From Arcicella sp. (lineage in GTDB: Bacteria > Bacteroidota > Bacteroidia > Cytophagales > Spirosomataceae), in the NCBI GenBank assembly GCA_025354645.1, contig JANXML010000273.1, positions 1 to 41,049 of the forward strand: DNA of 41,049 nt, read 5' to 3'. The notes under the pieces were generated by a model, which had not been told where the DNA came from, ran no database searches, and was given only the letters and a program-made list of their open reading frames with translations. The position numbers were made by a program, and so were the translations under genes. This document shows, piece after piece, positions 8,509 through 15,541 of this stretch (its first letter is position 1; each line of letters begins with the position of its first letter).

Positions 8509-9402
8509 TTACTGTTTATCTGCTGCGCCAACCTTGGCAGTGTTTGATTTTTCTTTTTCTCTTAGAGCCTTATAATCAGCTTCTAATTTTGCAATTCTAT
8601 CACTTTCTTTGATACTTACATCATATAATTTCTCTGCTTTTTTTAAGAAATTACTTTGAGGATATTTATCAACTAATAACTGATAATACTTTATAGCTTC
8701 GTCAAAACGCTCTTTTTGCTTACTTTCAATTGTGCTTTGTGCTAAATCATACTGGGCTTTGACTTTCAAGTAAGCCATCTCCTCATTAAATTCCGAATCT
8801 GGATAATCTTTCTGAAAATTATTAATTTCAATAACTGCCGATTTCAACGTTGCGATATTAAAAGCACTTGTTTTTAAATATAACTTAGCTTTTTCGTAAG
8901 CCTTTTTTTCTAACTTCACCCTCAAAGACTTAATAATATCCGAGGCTTCATCCCTAAATTTACTGTCAGGATTGTTGTTTATAAAACTTTGTAACTCATT
9001 TATGGCAGTAATCGTTCCACTTTGATCGAGATTGAAATCGGGCGAATTTTTAAACAAAGAATATGCCGACATATATACTGCTTCTTCATAATACTCACTG
9101 CGAGCAAAAGTTTCCGCAAACCGTTTGAAATGGAAATTTGCAGTTTCGTAACTTCCCATGTGGTAGTCACAATAAGCCTGGTAGAAAGTAGCTACTTCTT
9201 GTTGATCAGTACCCGTTAAAATCGGTAATAATTCCTCGAAAAGTATGCTTGCTTTGTCGTATTGCCCTTTTTTGAAAAATCTAACTGCGGCTGCATATTT
9301 CTTCTTTTCGTCAGTCATTTTTCTAACTTTCTCGAAGCTACTACAAGCGGTTAGGGTTACTGCAAAGAGTATAAATAATATAAATCTATTCGTTTTGTAC
9401 AT
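8509..9402 (-). CDS. bamD: Outer membrane assembly lipoprotein BamD
   Basis: Product of 297 residues with a lipoprotein signal ending in LTAC (Cys20). TPR-like helices run from about residue 35 to 260: YAAAVRFFKKGQYDKASILF, FYQAYCDYHMGSYETANFHF, and DEAIKYYQLLVDKYPQSNF. BamD is the essential lipoprotein partner of BamA in the complex that folds outer-membrane barrels, acting on the periplasmic face of the outer membrane. The C-terminus is lysine-rich. It is co-transcribed with rpoZ. A -7 box lies only 7 bases before the ATG, so the leader is very short. Confidence 0.92.
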   Translation of the reverse strand: MYKTNRFILFILFAVTLTACSSFEKVRKMTDEKKKYAAAVRFFKKGQYDKASILFEELLPILTGTDQQEVATFYQAYCDYHMGSYETANFHFKRFAETFARSEYYEEAVYMSAYSLFKNSPDFNLDQSGTITAINELQSFINNNPDSKFRDEASDIIKSLRVKLEKKAYEKAKLYLKTSAFNIATLKSAVIEINNFQKDYPDSEFNEEMAYLKVKAQYDLAQSTIESKQKERFDEAIKYYQLLVDKYPQSNFLKKAEKLYDVSIKESDRIAKLEADYKALREKEKSNTAKVGAADKQ

Positions 9403-9409
9403 AAGAATG

Positions 9410-9444
9410 CAAAGTTAAGGTTTTTTTGGGAGATTGAAAATCAA
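9410..9444 (-). promoter_or_regulatory. Promoter of bamD-rpoZ
   Basis: On the minus strand TAACTTTG (9417-9410) is a perfect -7 box. A TTG at 9444-9442 lies 24 bases upstream, slightly beyond the usual 17-23 range. The predicted transcript start is about 4 nt before the bamD ATG. The rest of the gap, 9445-9603, holds nothing I recognise. Confidence 0.65.
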
Positions 9445-9603
9445 GCCCTTAACTATTATCAAATTTCGTTATTAAAACGTTGAAAACGGGAAGAGTAACA
9501 TAAAGTTTAACAAATTTTAACAAGGGGTTTTTATGGGATAAATCACTTGATGATTTTTAAAAATCTTTTATGGAACTAATTATTTCAAAGTTGAACTATT
9601 TTT

Positions 9604-9680
9604 AAATCCCAAATCCCAAATCCCAAATCCCAAATCCCAAATCCCAAATCCCAAATCCCAAATCCCAAATCCCAAATCCC
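9604..9680. repeat. Tandem heptamer array (AAATCCC)11
   Basis: Eleven perfect, uninterrupted copies of AAATCCC occupy 9604-9680. The array ends 6 bp before a candidate -33 box of the M48 protease gene. Perfect short tandem arrays of this length are prone to slippage, so copy number may differ between strains. Confidence 0.97.
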
Positions 9681-9686
9681 AAATCA

Positions 9687-9718
9687 TTTGGAAAGATGCT
9701 TAGACTTTTTTAATTTTC
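9687..9718 (+). promoter_or_regulatory. Candidate promoter of the M48 protease gene
   Basis: TTTG at 9687-9690, then 20 bases, then TAATTTTC at 9711-9718 (one mismatch to TAnnTTTG). The spacing is ideal. The transcript would start near 9722, leaving about 23 nt before ATG 9745. An apparent TTG start at 9688 lies inside the -33 box and is rejected. Confidence 0.55.
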
Positions 9719-9744
9719 GTCAGAATAAAAACAATTACATAAAT

Positions 9745-10554
9745 ATGATGAATTCTGGAAGTCTTAAATCTCGCCTTTTTATTGGGCTAATCATGGCAGG
9801 AATTGCCTTGTTTTCTTATTATTCCAAAATGCAGGTGAATCCAATTACGGGAAAAAGCCAAGCCGTAACAATGACTCCACAGCAAGAAGTGGCAACAGGT
9901 TTGCAATCTGCCCCGCAAATGGCAGCTGAATTTGGGGGGCTTTATTCTGGACAAAAAGAACAAGATTTAGTAAAAACGGTGGGAATGAAAGTGGTAACAA
10001 ATTCTGATGCAGCAAAGTCAGAATATCAATTTAATTTTCACTTACTCGCTGATCCTGAGACAATTAATGCCTTTGCTTTGCCAGGTGGACAGATTTTTAT
10101 CACAGTAGGATTGCTGAAAAGACTTAAAACAGAAGACCAATTGGCGGGTGTTTTGGGGCATGAAATTGGACACGTAATTGGTCGTCATTCTGCACAACAA
10201 ATGGCAAAAGATGAACTCACAAGTGGGCTTTTAGGGGCAGCCGTAGCCGCAACTTCCGATCCGTATAATTCCAATAATTCAGGGGCTATTGCTCAGTATG
10301 TAGGAAAAATGATTACCATGAAATATGGTCGTTCCGATGAATTAGAAGCCGATAAGTTTGGTATTAAATACATGATAGAATCAGGATACGAACCACAAGA
10401 AATGATTGCAGTAATGGAAATTTTGAAAGAAGCATCTGGTGGTGCAGACCGTCCTTCTGAATTCCAAAGTACACATCCAGACCCTGACCATAGAATTATA
10501 GAAATCAAAAGAGCTTTGGAACAGTATAAGAAGACGGGTAAATTGGAATGGTAG
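9745..10554 (+). CDS. M48-family zinc metalloprotease (BepA/Oma1-like)
   Basis: Product of 269 residues from ATG 9745 (an ATG at 9748 is equally possible). It has an N-terminal signal/anchor (residues 9-26), then NPITGKSQAVTMTPQQE, typical of Bacteroidota M48 proteins. The zinc site is HEIGH at 139-143 (His139, Glu140, His143) and the ExxxD motif at 199-203, with Glu199 as third ligand. A C-terminal STHPDPDHRI motif matches the BepA/LoiP group, which degrades misassembled envelope proteins in the periplasm. This fits its position next to bamD and near a BamA-like gene. A stable hairpin follows. Confidence 0.92.
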   Translation: MMNSGSLKSRLFIGLIMAGIALFSYYSKMQVNPITGKSQAVTMTPQQEVATGLQSAPQMAAEFGGLYSGQKEQDLVKTVGMKVVTNSDAAKSEYQFNFHLLADPETINAFALPGGQIFITVGLLKRLKTEDQLAGVLGHEIGHVIGRHSAQQMAKDELTSGLLGAAVAATSDPYNSNNSGAIAQYVGKMITMKYGRSDELEADKFGIKYMIESGYEPQEMIAVMEILKEASGGADRPSEFQSTHPDPDHRIIEIKRALEQYKKTGKLEW

Positions 10555-10555
10555 A

Positions 10556-10748
10556 TTTTAGACCACGGATTGAACGGATGTTACGGATTTAAAATGGGAC
10601 ACACAGTCGGATTTTTATTTATCCTGTATTGTATAACGAAGGCTGGGTTCAAAACTCAGCCTTCGTTTATTTATCAAGTATATGTTAAAAAATCCGACTA
10701 TGCGTCCCAGTCTAAATCTGTCTAATCAGCACAATCTGTGTTCTAAAA
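10556..10748. repeat. Large imperfect inverted repeat, 193 bp
   Basis: The outer arms TTTTAGACCACGGATT (10556-10571) and AATCTGTGTTCTAAAA (10733-10748) pair at 13 of 16 positions. An inner 21-bp arm (10596-10616, GGGACACACAGTCGGATTTTT) pairs with 10688-10708 at 19 of 21. A terminator-like hairpin sits in the loop. The whole fills the gap between the convergent M48 and MFS genes. Confidence 0.8.
10636..10670. terminator. Terminator hairpin between M48 and MFS genes
   Basis: ACGAAGGCTGGGTT (10636-10649) pairs with AACTCAGCCTTCGT (10653-10666) with one G-U type mismatch, followed by a T-rich stretch. It lies in the loop of the 193-bp inverted repeat. Confidence 0.8.
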
Positions 10749-10766
10749 GGTTTCGCCAGAAACGTA

Positions 10767-12095
10767 TTAATGACCACCAGACATTTTAATTTCGGTTGAA
10801 TCCGCAATTTTTCCTGATTTCATCAACATCGTTGCCCCTGCCGCAATCAACAAAAGCACTCCTCCGAAAGCAATTGCTTTGCTTGGGTCGTTATCTAAAA
10901 ATGTTCTTAGAATATATCCAAAAGTTAAGGTCTGAATCAACATTGGAATCACAATCATCATGTTGATAATGCCCATATAAACCCCGTAACGCTCTTTTGG
11001 GATTGCCGATACAACCATTAAATATGGAATTCCCATCATGCTCGCCCAACCAATTCCAAAACCTGTAATGGCTGGGAAGAGCAAATATTTATTCTCAATT
11101 TGCGAGAAAGCCAAGAACCCTAAACCCGCCAAAACCAAGCAAAAAGCATGGACTAATTTCGGAGAATATTTCTTAGCAAAATAAACTAAACTAAATGCCA
11201 CTAAAAACATGATAATATTATACCAACCGTTCACTAAACCCGTCCAGCCAACTGCCTCACCGTATAAAGTTGGATTGTCTTTTGGAGTCGTATGATAAAC
11301 GGTTAAGGCAATACTTTTAGAGGAATTTTGCCAATAACAAAATAAGGCATACCACTGAAACAAATACACCAAAGCCAATTGCCACATCACTTTTGGCATA
11401 TCAATAATAGCTCCTAAAATATCCGTAAATGGTGAAAATATACTCAAAGGATTTTCCTTCATTTCTTCCAATTCTTCTTCGGTGGGTGGAATCTCGGGCG
11501 TAGTTTTCGTACTCCACCAAATTGAGCCAATCGAACAAATTGAACCTAAGAAAAAGGACGCATATACCCATGTAGGCAATGAACCCGTTTTTCCGATAAA
11601 AATCATAGGGAAAATGAAAAGCGAAAGATTAGAAAGCGTTTGCCCTAATCCCGTAAAAAAACTCTGTGCCTGAAAGCCAGTTGGTTGCTGAGAAGCATCT
11701 AATTTATCAGCAATAAAGGCTCTATATGGCTCCATAGCAGTATTATTACCCACATCCAAAATCCATAAAAGCCCCGCAGCCATCCATAATGAACTACTAA
11801 AAGGGTAGGCTAATAACGCTAAACTGCACATTAAAGCACCAATTAAAAAGAAGGGTTTTCTACGACCAAATCGGGGCGACCATGTTTTATCTGACATAGC
11901 TCCGATAATTGGTTGAACTAAAAGTCCTGTCATGGGTCCCGCCAAATTTAAAAACGGAATATCGTCAGGATTTGCCCCTAAGAAATCGTAGATTGGATTT
12001 ACGGCACTTTGTTGAAGCCCAAAACTGTACTGAATGCCAAAAAAGCCGACATTCATGTTGATTATTTGGGAAAAGGTTAAATGTGGTTTCTGCAT
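10767..12095 (-). CDS. MFS transporter, SLC45/sugar-proton symporter-like
   Basis: Product of 442 residues with about 12 hydrophobic segments. The loop 2-3 motif DKTWSPRFGRRKPF (residues 69-82) matches the R-x-G-R-R-K signature of the plant sucrose/SLC45 transporter group. An early LQQSAVNPIYDFLGA stretch and a DVGNNTAMEPYRAF segment also match that group. Bacterial relatives import disaccharides, often maltose or glucosides, with protons. No glycosidase gene is adjacent, so the substrate is undetermined. It is transcribed convergently to the M48 gene and divergently from the BamA-like gene. Confidence 0.85.
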   Translation of the reverse strand: MQKPHLTFSQIINMNVGFFGIQYSFGLQQSAVNPIYDFLGANPDDIPFLNLAGPMTGLLVQPIIGAMSDKTWSPRFGRRKPFFLIGALMCSLALLAYPFSSSLWMAAGLLWILDVGNNTAMEPYRAFIADKLDASQQPTGFQAQSFFTGLGQTLSNLSLFIFPMIFIGKTGSLPTWVYASFFLGSICSIGSIWWSTKTTPEIPPTEEELEEMKENPLSIFSPFTDILGAIIDMPKVMWQLALVYLFQWYALFCYWQNSSKSIALTVYHTTPKDNPTLYGEAVGWTGLVNGWYNIIMFLVAFSLVYFAKKYSPKLVHAFCLVLAGLGFLAFSQIENKYLLFPAITGFGIGWASMMGIPYLMVVSAIPKERYGVYMGIINMMIVIPMLIQTLTFGYILRTFLDNDPSKAIAFGGVLLLIAAGATMLMKSGKIADSTEIKMSGGH

Positions 12096-12185
12096 AAAAT
12101 TTGATTAACAAAAATGGATTTATATTTCACAATATTAACAAATAATTGACTTTTATAAAGATGAAGGCTCAATTTTCTTTTCGAT

Positions 12186-12258
12186 TGTAGCTCGAAGTAG
12201 TACTTCGAAAACAGATTCTAATCGTTCATGTGTTCTCGAAGTGCTACTTCGAGCAACA
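12186..12258. repeat. REPIN-like inverted pair of REP hairpins
   Basis: The left unit 12186-12213 is TGTAGC followed by the palindrome TCGAAGTAGTACTTCGA and AAAC. The right unit 12231-12258 is its inverted copy, 25 of 28 positions matching, with foot GTTG instead of GTAG. A 17-nt spacer separates them. A GTAG foot before an imperfect hairpin is the known hallmark of REP elements mobilised by RAYT (TnpA-REP) enzymes. It lies between divergent genes. Confidence 0.8.
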
Positions 12259-12278
12259 GTATATAACCCCAAATTTAT

Positions 12279-12286
12279 TATCTTTG
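12279..12286 (+). promoter_or_regulatory. -7 promoter box directly before the BamA-like gene
   Basis: TATCTTTG is a perfect TAnnTTTG match ending 4 bases before ATG 12291, implying a leaderless or nearly leaderless transcript. No clear -33 TTG at the right spacing; the REPIN lies just upstream. Confidence 0.55.
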
Positions 12287-12290
12287 AACC

Positions 12291-13676
12291 ATGCTACTTT
12301 TTACTTTTCTATTTACGCTTTTTGCTCATCATCCGCAACCCCAAAATGCTGATAGTATGCTTATTGTTAAGCAAATTAACATTGTTGGCAATAAAAAAAC
12401 TAAGGAAAGCATTATTCTTCGAGAATTAGATTTAGTGATTGGTGATTCTGTTAAAAAGAAAGATTTAGATAAACGTTTAGATCTTAACCGAAGGAAAATT
12501 GTTAATACAAATCTTTTCGTAATAGTTGAAATTGAATCAATTCAAAATACTAATAATCAAATAGTTATTAACATCAAATTGCAAGAACAATGGTTTCTTT
12601 TAGGCTATCCAATCTTTCAAATTATAGACAGAAATTATGCCGAATGGTGGCAAAGAGGAGCGGATTTTAGTAGAACTACGTATGGAATTGACATAATTCA
12701 TAGTAATTTCAGAGGACGAGCTGAAAGAATAAATTTACGCCTCGAAACTGGATTTACCCAAAGAATTGATTTTGGATATAGAATCCCTTACATCGACAAA
12801 GCTCAAAAAACGGGTGCGGGGTTTAGTTTGTCATACATTATAAATAAAAACCTCGCTTTTAAAAGTTTGTATGATACTTTATTTTACTTCAAAAGCCCCT
12901 CTGACATCATACGTAGGCGTTTTTCGGGAACAATTTATTTGAAAAAACGCTATGGATTTTACGACAATCATACGCTCGAATTACGATATAATAACAACTC
13001 AATTGCTGACACCATTGCAAAATTAAATCCTGATTATTTTTTGAATACTCAGACTTCTCAAAAGTACTTTCAATTGAGTTATTATTTCAATTATGATTTT
13101 CGTGATAACGTGGCGTATCCCTTACGTGGAAAGCGTTATGAGTTGCTCATCAGTAAGTTAGGAATTTTACCGAATGATAATATCAATCAATTAGAAATTT
13201 CGGGAGGGTATTCTTGGTATAAACCCATTACAAAAAAACTATTTTATGGACTGAATTTGAAAGCAAAAATTTCTTTTCCAGAAAAACAACCCTTCTATAA
13301 TACTCGTGGATTGGGCTATTTTCAAGAATTAGTTCGGGGATATGAATTATATGTAGTGGACGGAAATTCTTTTTTCTTGGCGAGGAATAATTTAAAATAT
13401 CAATTGGTAAATACCAATATTCACTTCAAATTTTTGAAAATAAAACAATTTAATACCGTACCCATTGGCATTTATCCAAACCTATTTTTAGATTATGGCT
13501 ACGTTCAAAGTTTTAATGCCACAGAAAATAAGAGCAAATTAGCCAATCGGTCAATCTACGGAGGAGGATTTGGAATTGATTTTGTGACGTATTATAACTT
13601 AGTAGTTCGTTTTAACTACGCTTTCAACGACCGAAGGGAAAAGGGATTTGTGTTTAGTATTGGAAGAGAGTTTTAG
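12291..13676 (+). CDS. BamA/TamA-family outer membrane protein with one POTRA domain
   Basis: Product of 461 residues. A short hydrophobic signal (residues 1-12) is followed by one POTRA domain (about 24-100: VKQINIVGNKKTKESIILRE, then VIVEIESI). A 16-strand-type surface-antigen barrel fills the remainder. The barrel carries the Omp85 loop-6 motif as LVRGYELY near residue 346, equivalent to VRGF/Y in BamA, and ends in Phe (GREF), the usual beta-signal. At 461 residues with a single POTRA it is far shorter than BamA (about 800), so it is an accessory Omp85 protein, possibly for lipoprotein, lipid or protein insertion. A -7 box lies 4 bp before the ATG, and a terminator follows. Confidence 0.88.
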   Translation: MLLFTFLFTLFAHHPQPQNADSMLIVKQINIVGNKKTKESIILRELDLVIGDSVKKKDLDKRLDLNRRKIVNTNLFVIVEIESIQNTNNQIVINIKLQEQWFLLGYPIFQIIDRNYAEWWQRGADFSRTTYGIDIIHSNFRGRAERINLRLETGFTQRIDFGYRIPYIDKAQKTGAGFSLSYIINKNLAFKSLYDTLFYFKSPSDIIRRRFSGTIYLKKRYGFYDNHTLELRYNNNSIADTIAKLNPDYFLNTQTSQKYFQLSYYFNYDFRDNVAYPLRGKRYELLISKLGILPNDNINQLEISGGYSWYKPITKKLFYGLNLKAKISFPEKQPFYNTRGLGYFQELVRGYELYVVDGNSFFLARNNLKYQLVNTNIHFKFLKIKQFNTVPIGIYPNLFLDYGYVQSFNATENKSKLANRSIYGGGFGIDFVTYYNLVVRFNYAFNDRREKGFVFSIGREF

Positions 13677-13735
13677 CAGTTATCAATAAACAGTTAACAG
13701 TTAAACATTAGTTTGTAAAATATTTATTAGTAAAT

Positions 13736-13779
13736 TAAAAATGCCGATTTGGAACTAATAAATCCAAGTCGGCATTTTT
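13736..13779. terminator. Terminator after the BamA-like gene
   Basis: AAAAATGCCGATTTGG (about 13737-13752) pairs with CCAAGTCGGCATTTTT (13764-13779), 15 of 16 positions with one G-U pair, ending in a T-run. Confidence 0.9.
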
Positions 13780-13842
13780 GATAACTGATAACTGATAACT
13801 GATAACTGATAACTGATAACTGATAACTGATAACTGATAACC
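13780..13842. repeat. Tandem heptamer array (GATAACT)8 plus a degenerate copy
   Basis: Eight perfect GATAACT copies (13780-13835) and a ninth, GATAACC, follow directly after the terminator hairpin. The unit resembles short tandemly repeated sequences long known from cyanobacterial intergenic regions. Degenerate relatives occur at 3025-3083, 22007-22038 and 34483-34515. Confidence 0.97.
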
Positions 13843-13864
13843 AATAACGCTATAAAAGACAAAA

Positions 13865-13972
13865 GGAGACGTTAAAAACGTCCCCCTGTGCAAATTAATA
13901 GTTCTACACCTATTATCTTAAATATCTTTATTGGTCTGGCTTTAAAAACATGGGGCAACAAAGGTTGCCCCC
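13865..13972 (-). terminator. Two hairpins in tandem downstream of the LytTR gene
   Basis: Read on the minus strand, hairpin A is GGGGCAAC/GTTGCCCC (13952-13971, perfect 8-bp stem) followed by ATGTTTTTA. Hairpin B is GACGTT/AACGTC (13868-13882) with flanking G-C pairs, followed by a TTTTGTCTTTT run. Both look like terminators for the LytTR gene ending at 14035. The 70 nt between them could alternatively be a small RNA. Nothing else recognisable lies in 13843-14034. Confidence 0.6.
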
Positions 13973-14034
13973 GTTTCCTAAATACCTAACCACTAATTTC
14001 TTTTTGATGCTGTGCTTTCACAACGCAATATTAA

Positions 14035-14478
14035 CTAACAAAATTCTAAATTCCCTAAGAAAGTCTTAGTTTTTTCTAAAAAATCTTTTTTCTTTCTTCG
14101 AGATACTGAAATTTTCTTTCCATCTTTCAATTGAACAAACATTTCTTCCTTAACGTCAAATTGAGTTAGATAATTCAAATTAATTGCGAACGATTTGTGA
14201 ACTCGGACAAATAATTCTGCATCCAATTTGGCTAAAAAATCCTTTAATGTACGAGATACCAACAATTTTTTTCCGTTATTGAAATAAAACATCGTGTAAT
14301 TGCTGATTGCCTCGAGATGGCTAATATCTTTCCAAGCCACTAAAATTGTTTTTTTGCAAGAGATTGGTAATGAAATACTTGGCTCTCTGAGATTAATACT
14401 TTCTTTTACATAATTATTAAAATCTCTTGTAAAATTCTGTACCCCAAATGAATTTACATTAGTTAAGGCTGTTACCAT
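14035..14478 (-). CDS. Stand-alone LytTR DNA-binding protein
   Basis: Product of 147 residues from ATG 14478. A longer frame from TTG 14565 is rejected because that TTG is the -33 box of this gene's own promoter. Residues 44-140 form a LytTR domain: DISHLEAISNYTMFYF, KLLVSRTLKDFLAKL, FVRVHKSFAINLNYL and ISVSRRKKKDFL. The RVHKSFxxN signature is complete. No receiver domain precedes it, only about 40 residues of unknown sequence, so activity may be set by expression or a partner. A NarL-type regulator gene lies immediately upstream on the same strand. Confidence 0.88.
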   Translation of the reverse strand: MVTALTNVNSFGVQNFTRDFNNYVKESINLREPSISLPISCKKTILVAWKDISHLEAISNYTMFYFNNGKKLLVSRTLKDFLAKLDAELFVRVHKSFAINLNYLTQFDVKEEMFVQLKDGKKISVSRRKKKDFLEKTKTFLGNLEFC

Positions 14479-14534
14479 GATAGTTTTTAGTTTAGTTCCA
14501 TAAATATTATCTATCTGGTGGTTAGTAAGTGATG

Positions 14535-14565
14535 CAAAGTTGCAAGGTTTATTCTTACTGCACAA
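14535..14565 (-). promoter_or_regulatory. Promoter of the LytTR gene
   Basis: On the minus strand TTG (14565-14563), 20 bases, then CAACTTTG (14542-14535, one mismatch to TAnnTTTG). The transcript would start near 14530 with a leader of about 50 nt. The -33 box touches the 20-bp dyad at 14564-14583. Confidence 0.65.
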
Positions 14566-14583
14566 TCACATGATAGGGTGATA
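14564..14583. promoter_or_regulatory. Candidate operator, copy 1 (ATCAC-N8-GTGAT dyad)
   Basis: AATCACATGATAGGGTGATA contains the dyad ATCAC/GTGAT spaced by 8 bases and overlaps the -33 box of the LytTR promoter. It matches the site at 15296-15315 at 18 of 20 positions; identity includes the non-palindromic centre, so this is a true repeat of one site. Confidence 0.65.
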
Positions 14584-14586
14584 TTT

Positions 14587-15234
14587 CTAAACTATATTCT
14601 CATGAATTGCTTTTGCTACGGCTTCCGTTTGCGAATGAACGTGCAACTTATCGTATATCTTCTTAATGTGAGACCGCACAGTATCCATGCTTATGCCACA
14701 TTTATCGGCAATCATCTTATAACTATTTCCTTTTACTAATAAATTCAAAATTTCTGTTTCACGCTCCGTTAATTTATAGGAAACATTATCAGCAACTCTT
14801 GGTTGTGGTGGCAACATTTGCAAAACCTTACGAGCAACACTTGAAGTCATAGGAGCTCCGCCATTATAGGCATCATTTATTGCTTCTAAAAGTCGGACGG
14901 GAGGAGTTCTTTTTAAAAGATAACCCACTGCTCCTGAACAGATTGCTTCAAAAATATTTTCATTATCTTCAAAGACCGTAAACATCAACACATTGACTTG
15001 TGGAGCAACTTGCTTAATGGTTTTCAAACCCTTCAAGCCATTCACAACGGGCATATCAATGTCCATTAAAACTACATCTGGGTTAAGCTCTGCCATTTGT
15101 TCAGCAATTCGCTCACAATTCACAAATGCTCCAATCAATTCAAATCCCATCGAACCACGTAATAATACTGAAAGGCTTTCTCTTAAATCAGGATTATCTT
15201 CATAAACTATTATTCTTATTGCGGAAGGATTCAT
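14587..15234 (-). CDS. NarL/LuxR-family response regulator
   Basis: Product of 215 residues. Receiver domain 5-122: acidic pair Glu12-Asp13, phospho-acceptor Asp58 in VVLMDIDMP, switch Thr86, Lys108 in GYLLKRT. LuxR-type helix-turn-helix about 152-210: LTERETEILNLLVKGNSYKMIA then GISMDTVRSHIKKIYDKL. It is a typical output protein of a two-component system, activated by phosphorylation and dimerisation on DNA. No histidine kinase gene is adjacent, so it is an orphan here. The LytTR gene follows 108 bp downstream on the same strand with its own promoter, and the same dyad precedes both genes. Confidence 0.93.
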   Translation of the reverse strand: MNPSAIRIIVYEDNPDLRESLSVLLRGSMGFELIGAFVNCERIAEQMAELNPDVVLMDIDMPVVNGLKGLKTIKQVAPQVNVLMFTVFEDNENIFEAICSGAVGYLLKRTPPVRLLEAINDAYNGGAPMTSSVARKVLQMLPPQPRVADNVSYKLTERETEILNLLVKGNSYKMIADKCGISMDTVRSHIKKIYDKLHVHSQTEAVAKAIHENIV

Positions 15235-15295
15235 GTGGTAAACAAAGCGTAATTGTGTTTGTATAACAATATTACAATAAATTTTAATGCGACGG

Positions 15296-15315
15296 TATCA
15301 CATGATTGGGTGATA
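15296..15315. promoter_or_regulatory. Candidate operator, copy 2 (ATCAC-N8-GTGAT dyad)
   Basis: TATCACATGATTGGGTGATA has perfect TATCAC/GTGATA half-sites with an 8-base centre. It lies 62-81 bp upstream of the response-regulator ATG, a position suited to an activator. See copy 1 at 14564-14583. Confidence 0.65.
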
Positions 15316-15382
15316 CGAGTGTAAGCACATAGGTATAATTAGGTTACATAGAAAACTTAGAATCCGAATAGAAATAAGATAA

Positions 15383-15416
15383 TTGAGTAAGTTTTGCTAT
15401 TTTTTTGATAATTTTG
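15383..15416 (+). promoter_or_regulatory. Promoter of the lipoprotein gene
   Basis: TTG at 15383-15385, 23 bases, then a perfect TAATTTTG -7 box (15409-15416). The predicted leader to GTG 15542 is about 120 nt. Confidence 0.6.
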
Positions 15417-15541
15417 CAACTATATATACACATAGAAGACATAAAAAAATAGGTTTTAGTTTCATGAATTGTATTTGAACTCTTTTTCTATTGTTACCTG
15501 TCTTTACTATGTGGTTGCAAAAAATCAAAATCCATTAATCC

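Larger units (their letters stand above)
15235..15541. other. Intergenic regulatory region, 307 bp
   Basis: The gap between the divergent response-regulator and lipoprotein genes holds one dyad (15296-15315) and one promoter reading right (15383-15416). A weak minus-strand candidate (CTTTG at 15247-15243) may be the regulator's -7 box. No reading frame or RNA gene is evident. Confidence 0.7.

Noticed and set aside
9604-9680. AAATCCC array as a CRISPR or telomere-like structure
   Set aside because: No spacers, so not CRISPR; it is internal to a gene-dense chromosome region, so its resemblance to heptameric telomere repeats is coincidence.
14479-14565. N-terminal extension of the LytTR protein
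   Set aside because: The TTG at 14565 is the -33 promoter element with a -7 box 20 bases downstream, so this stretch is promoter and leader.
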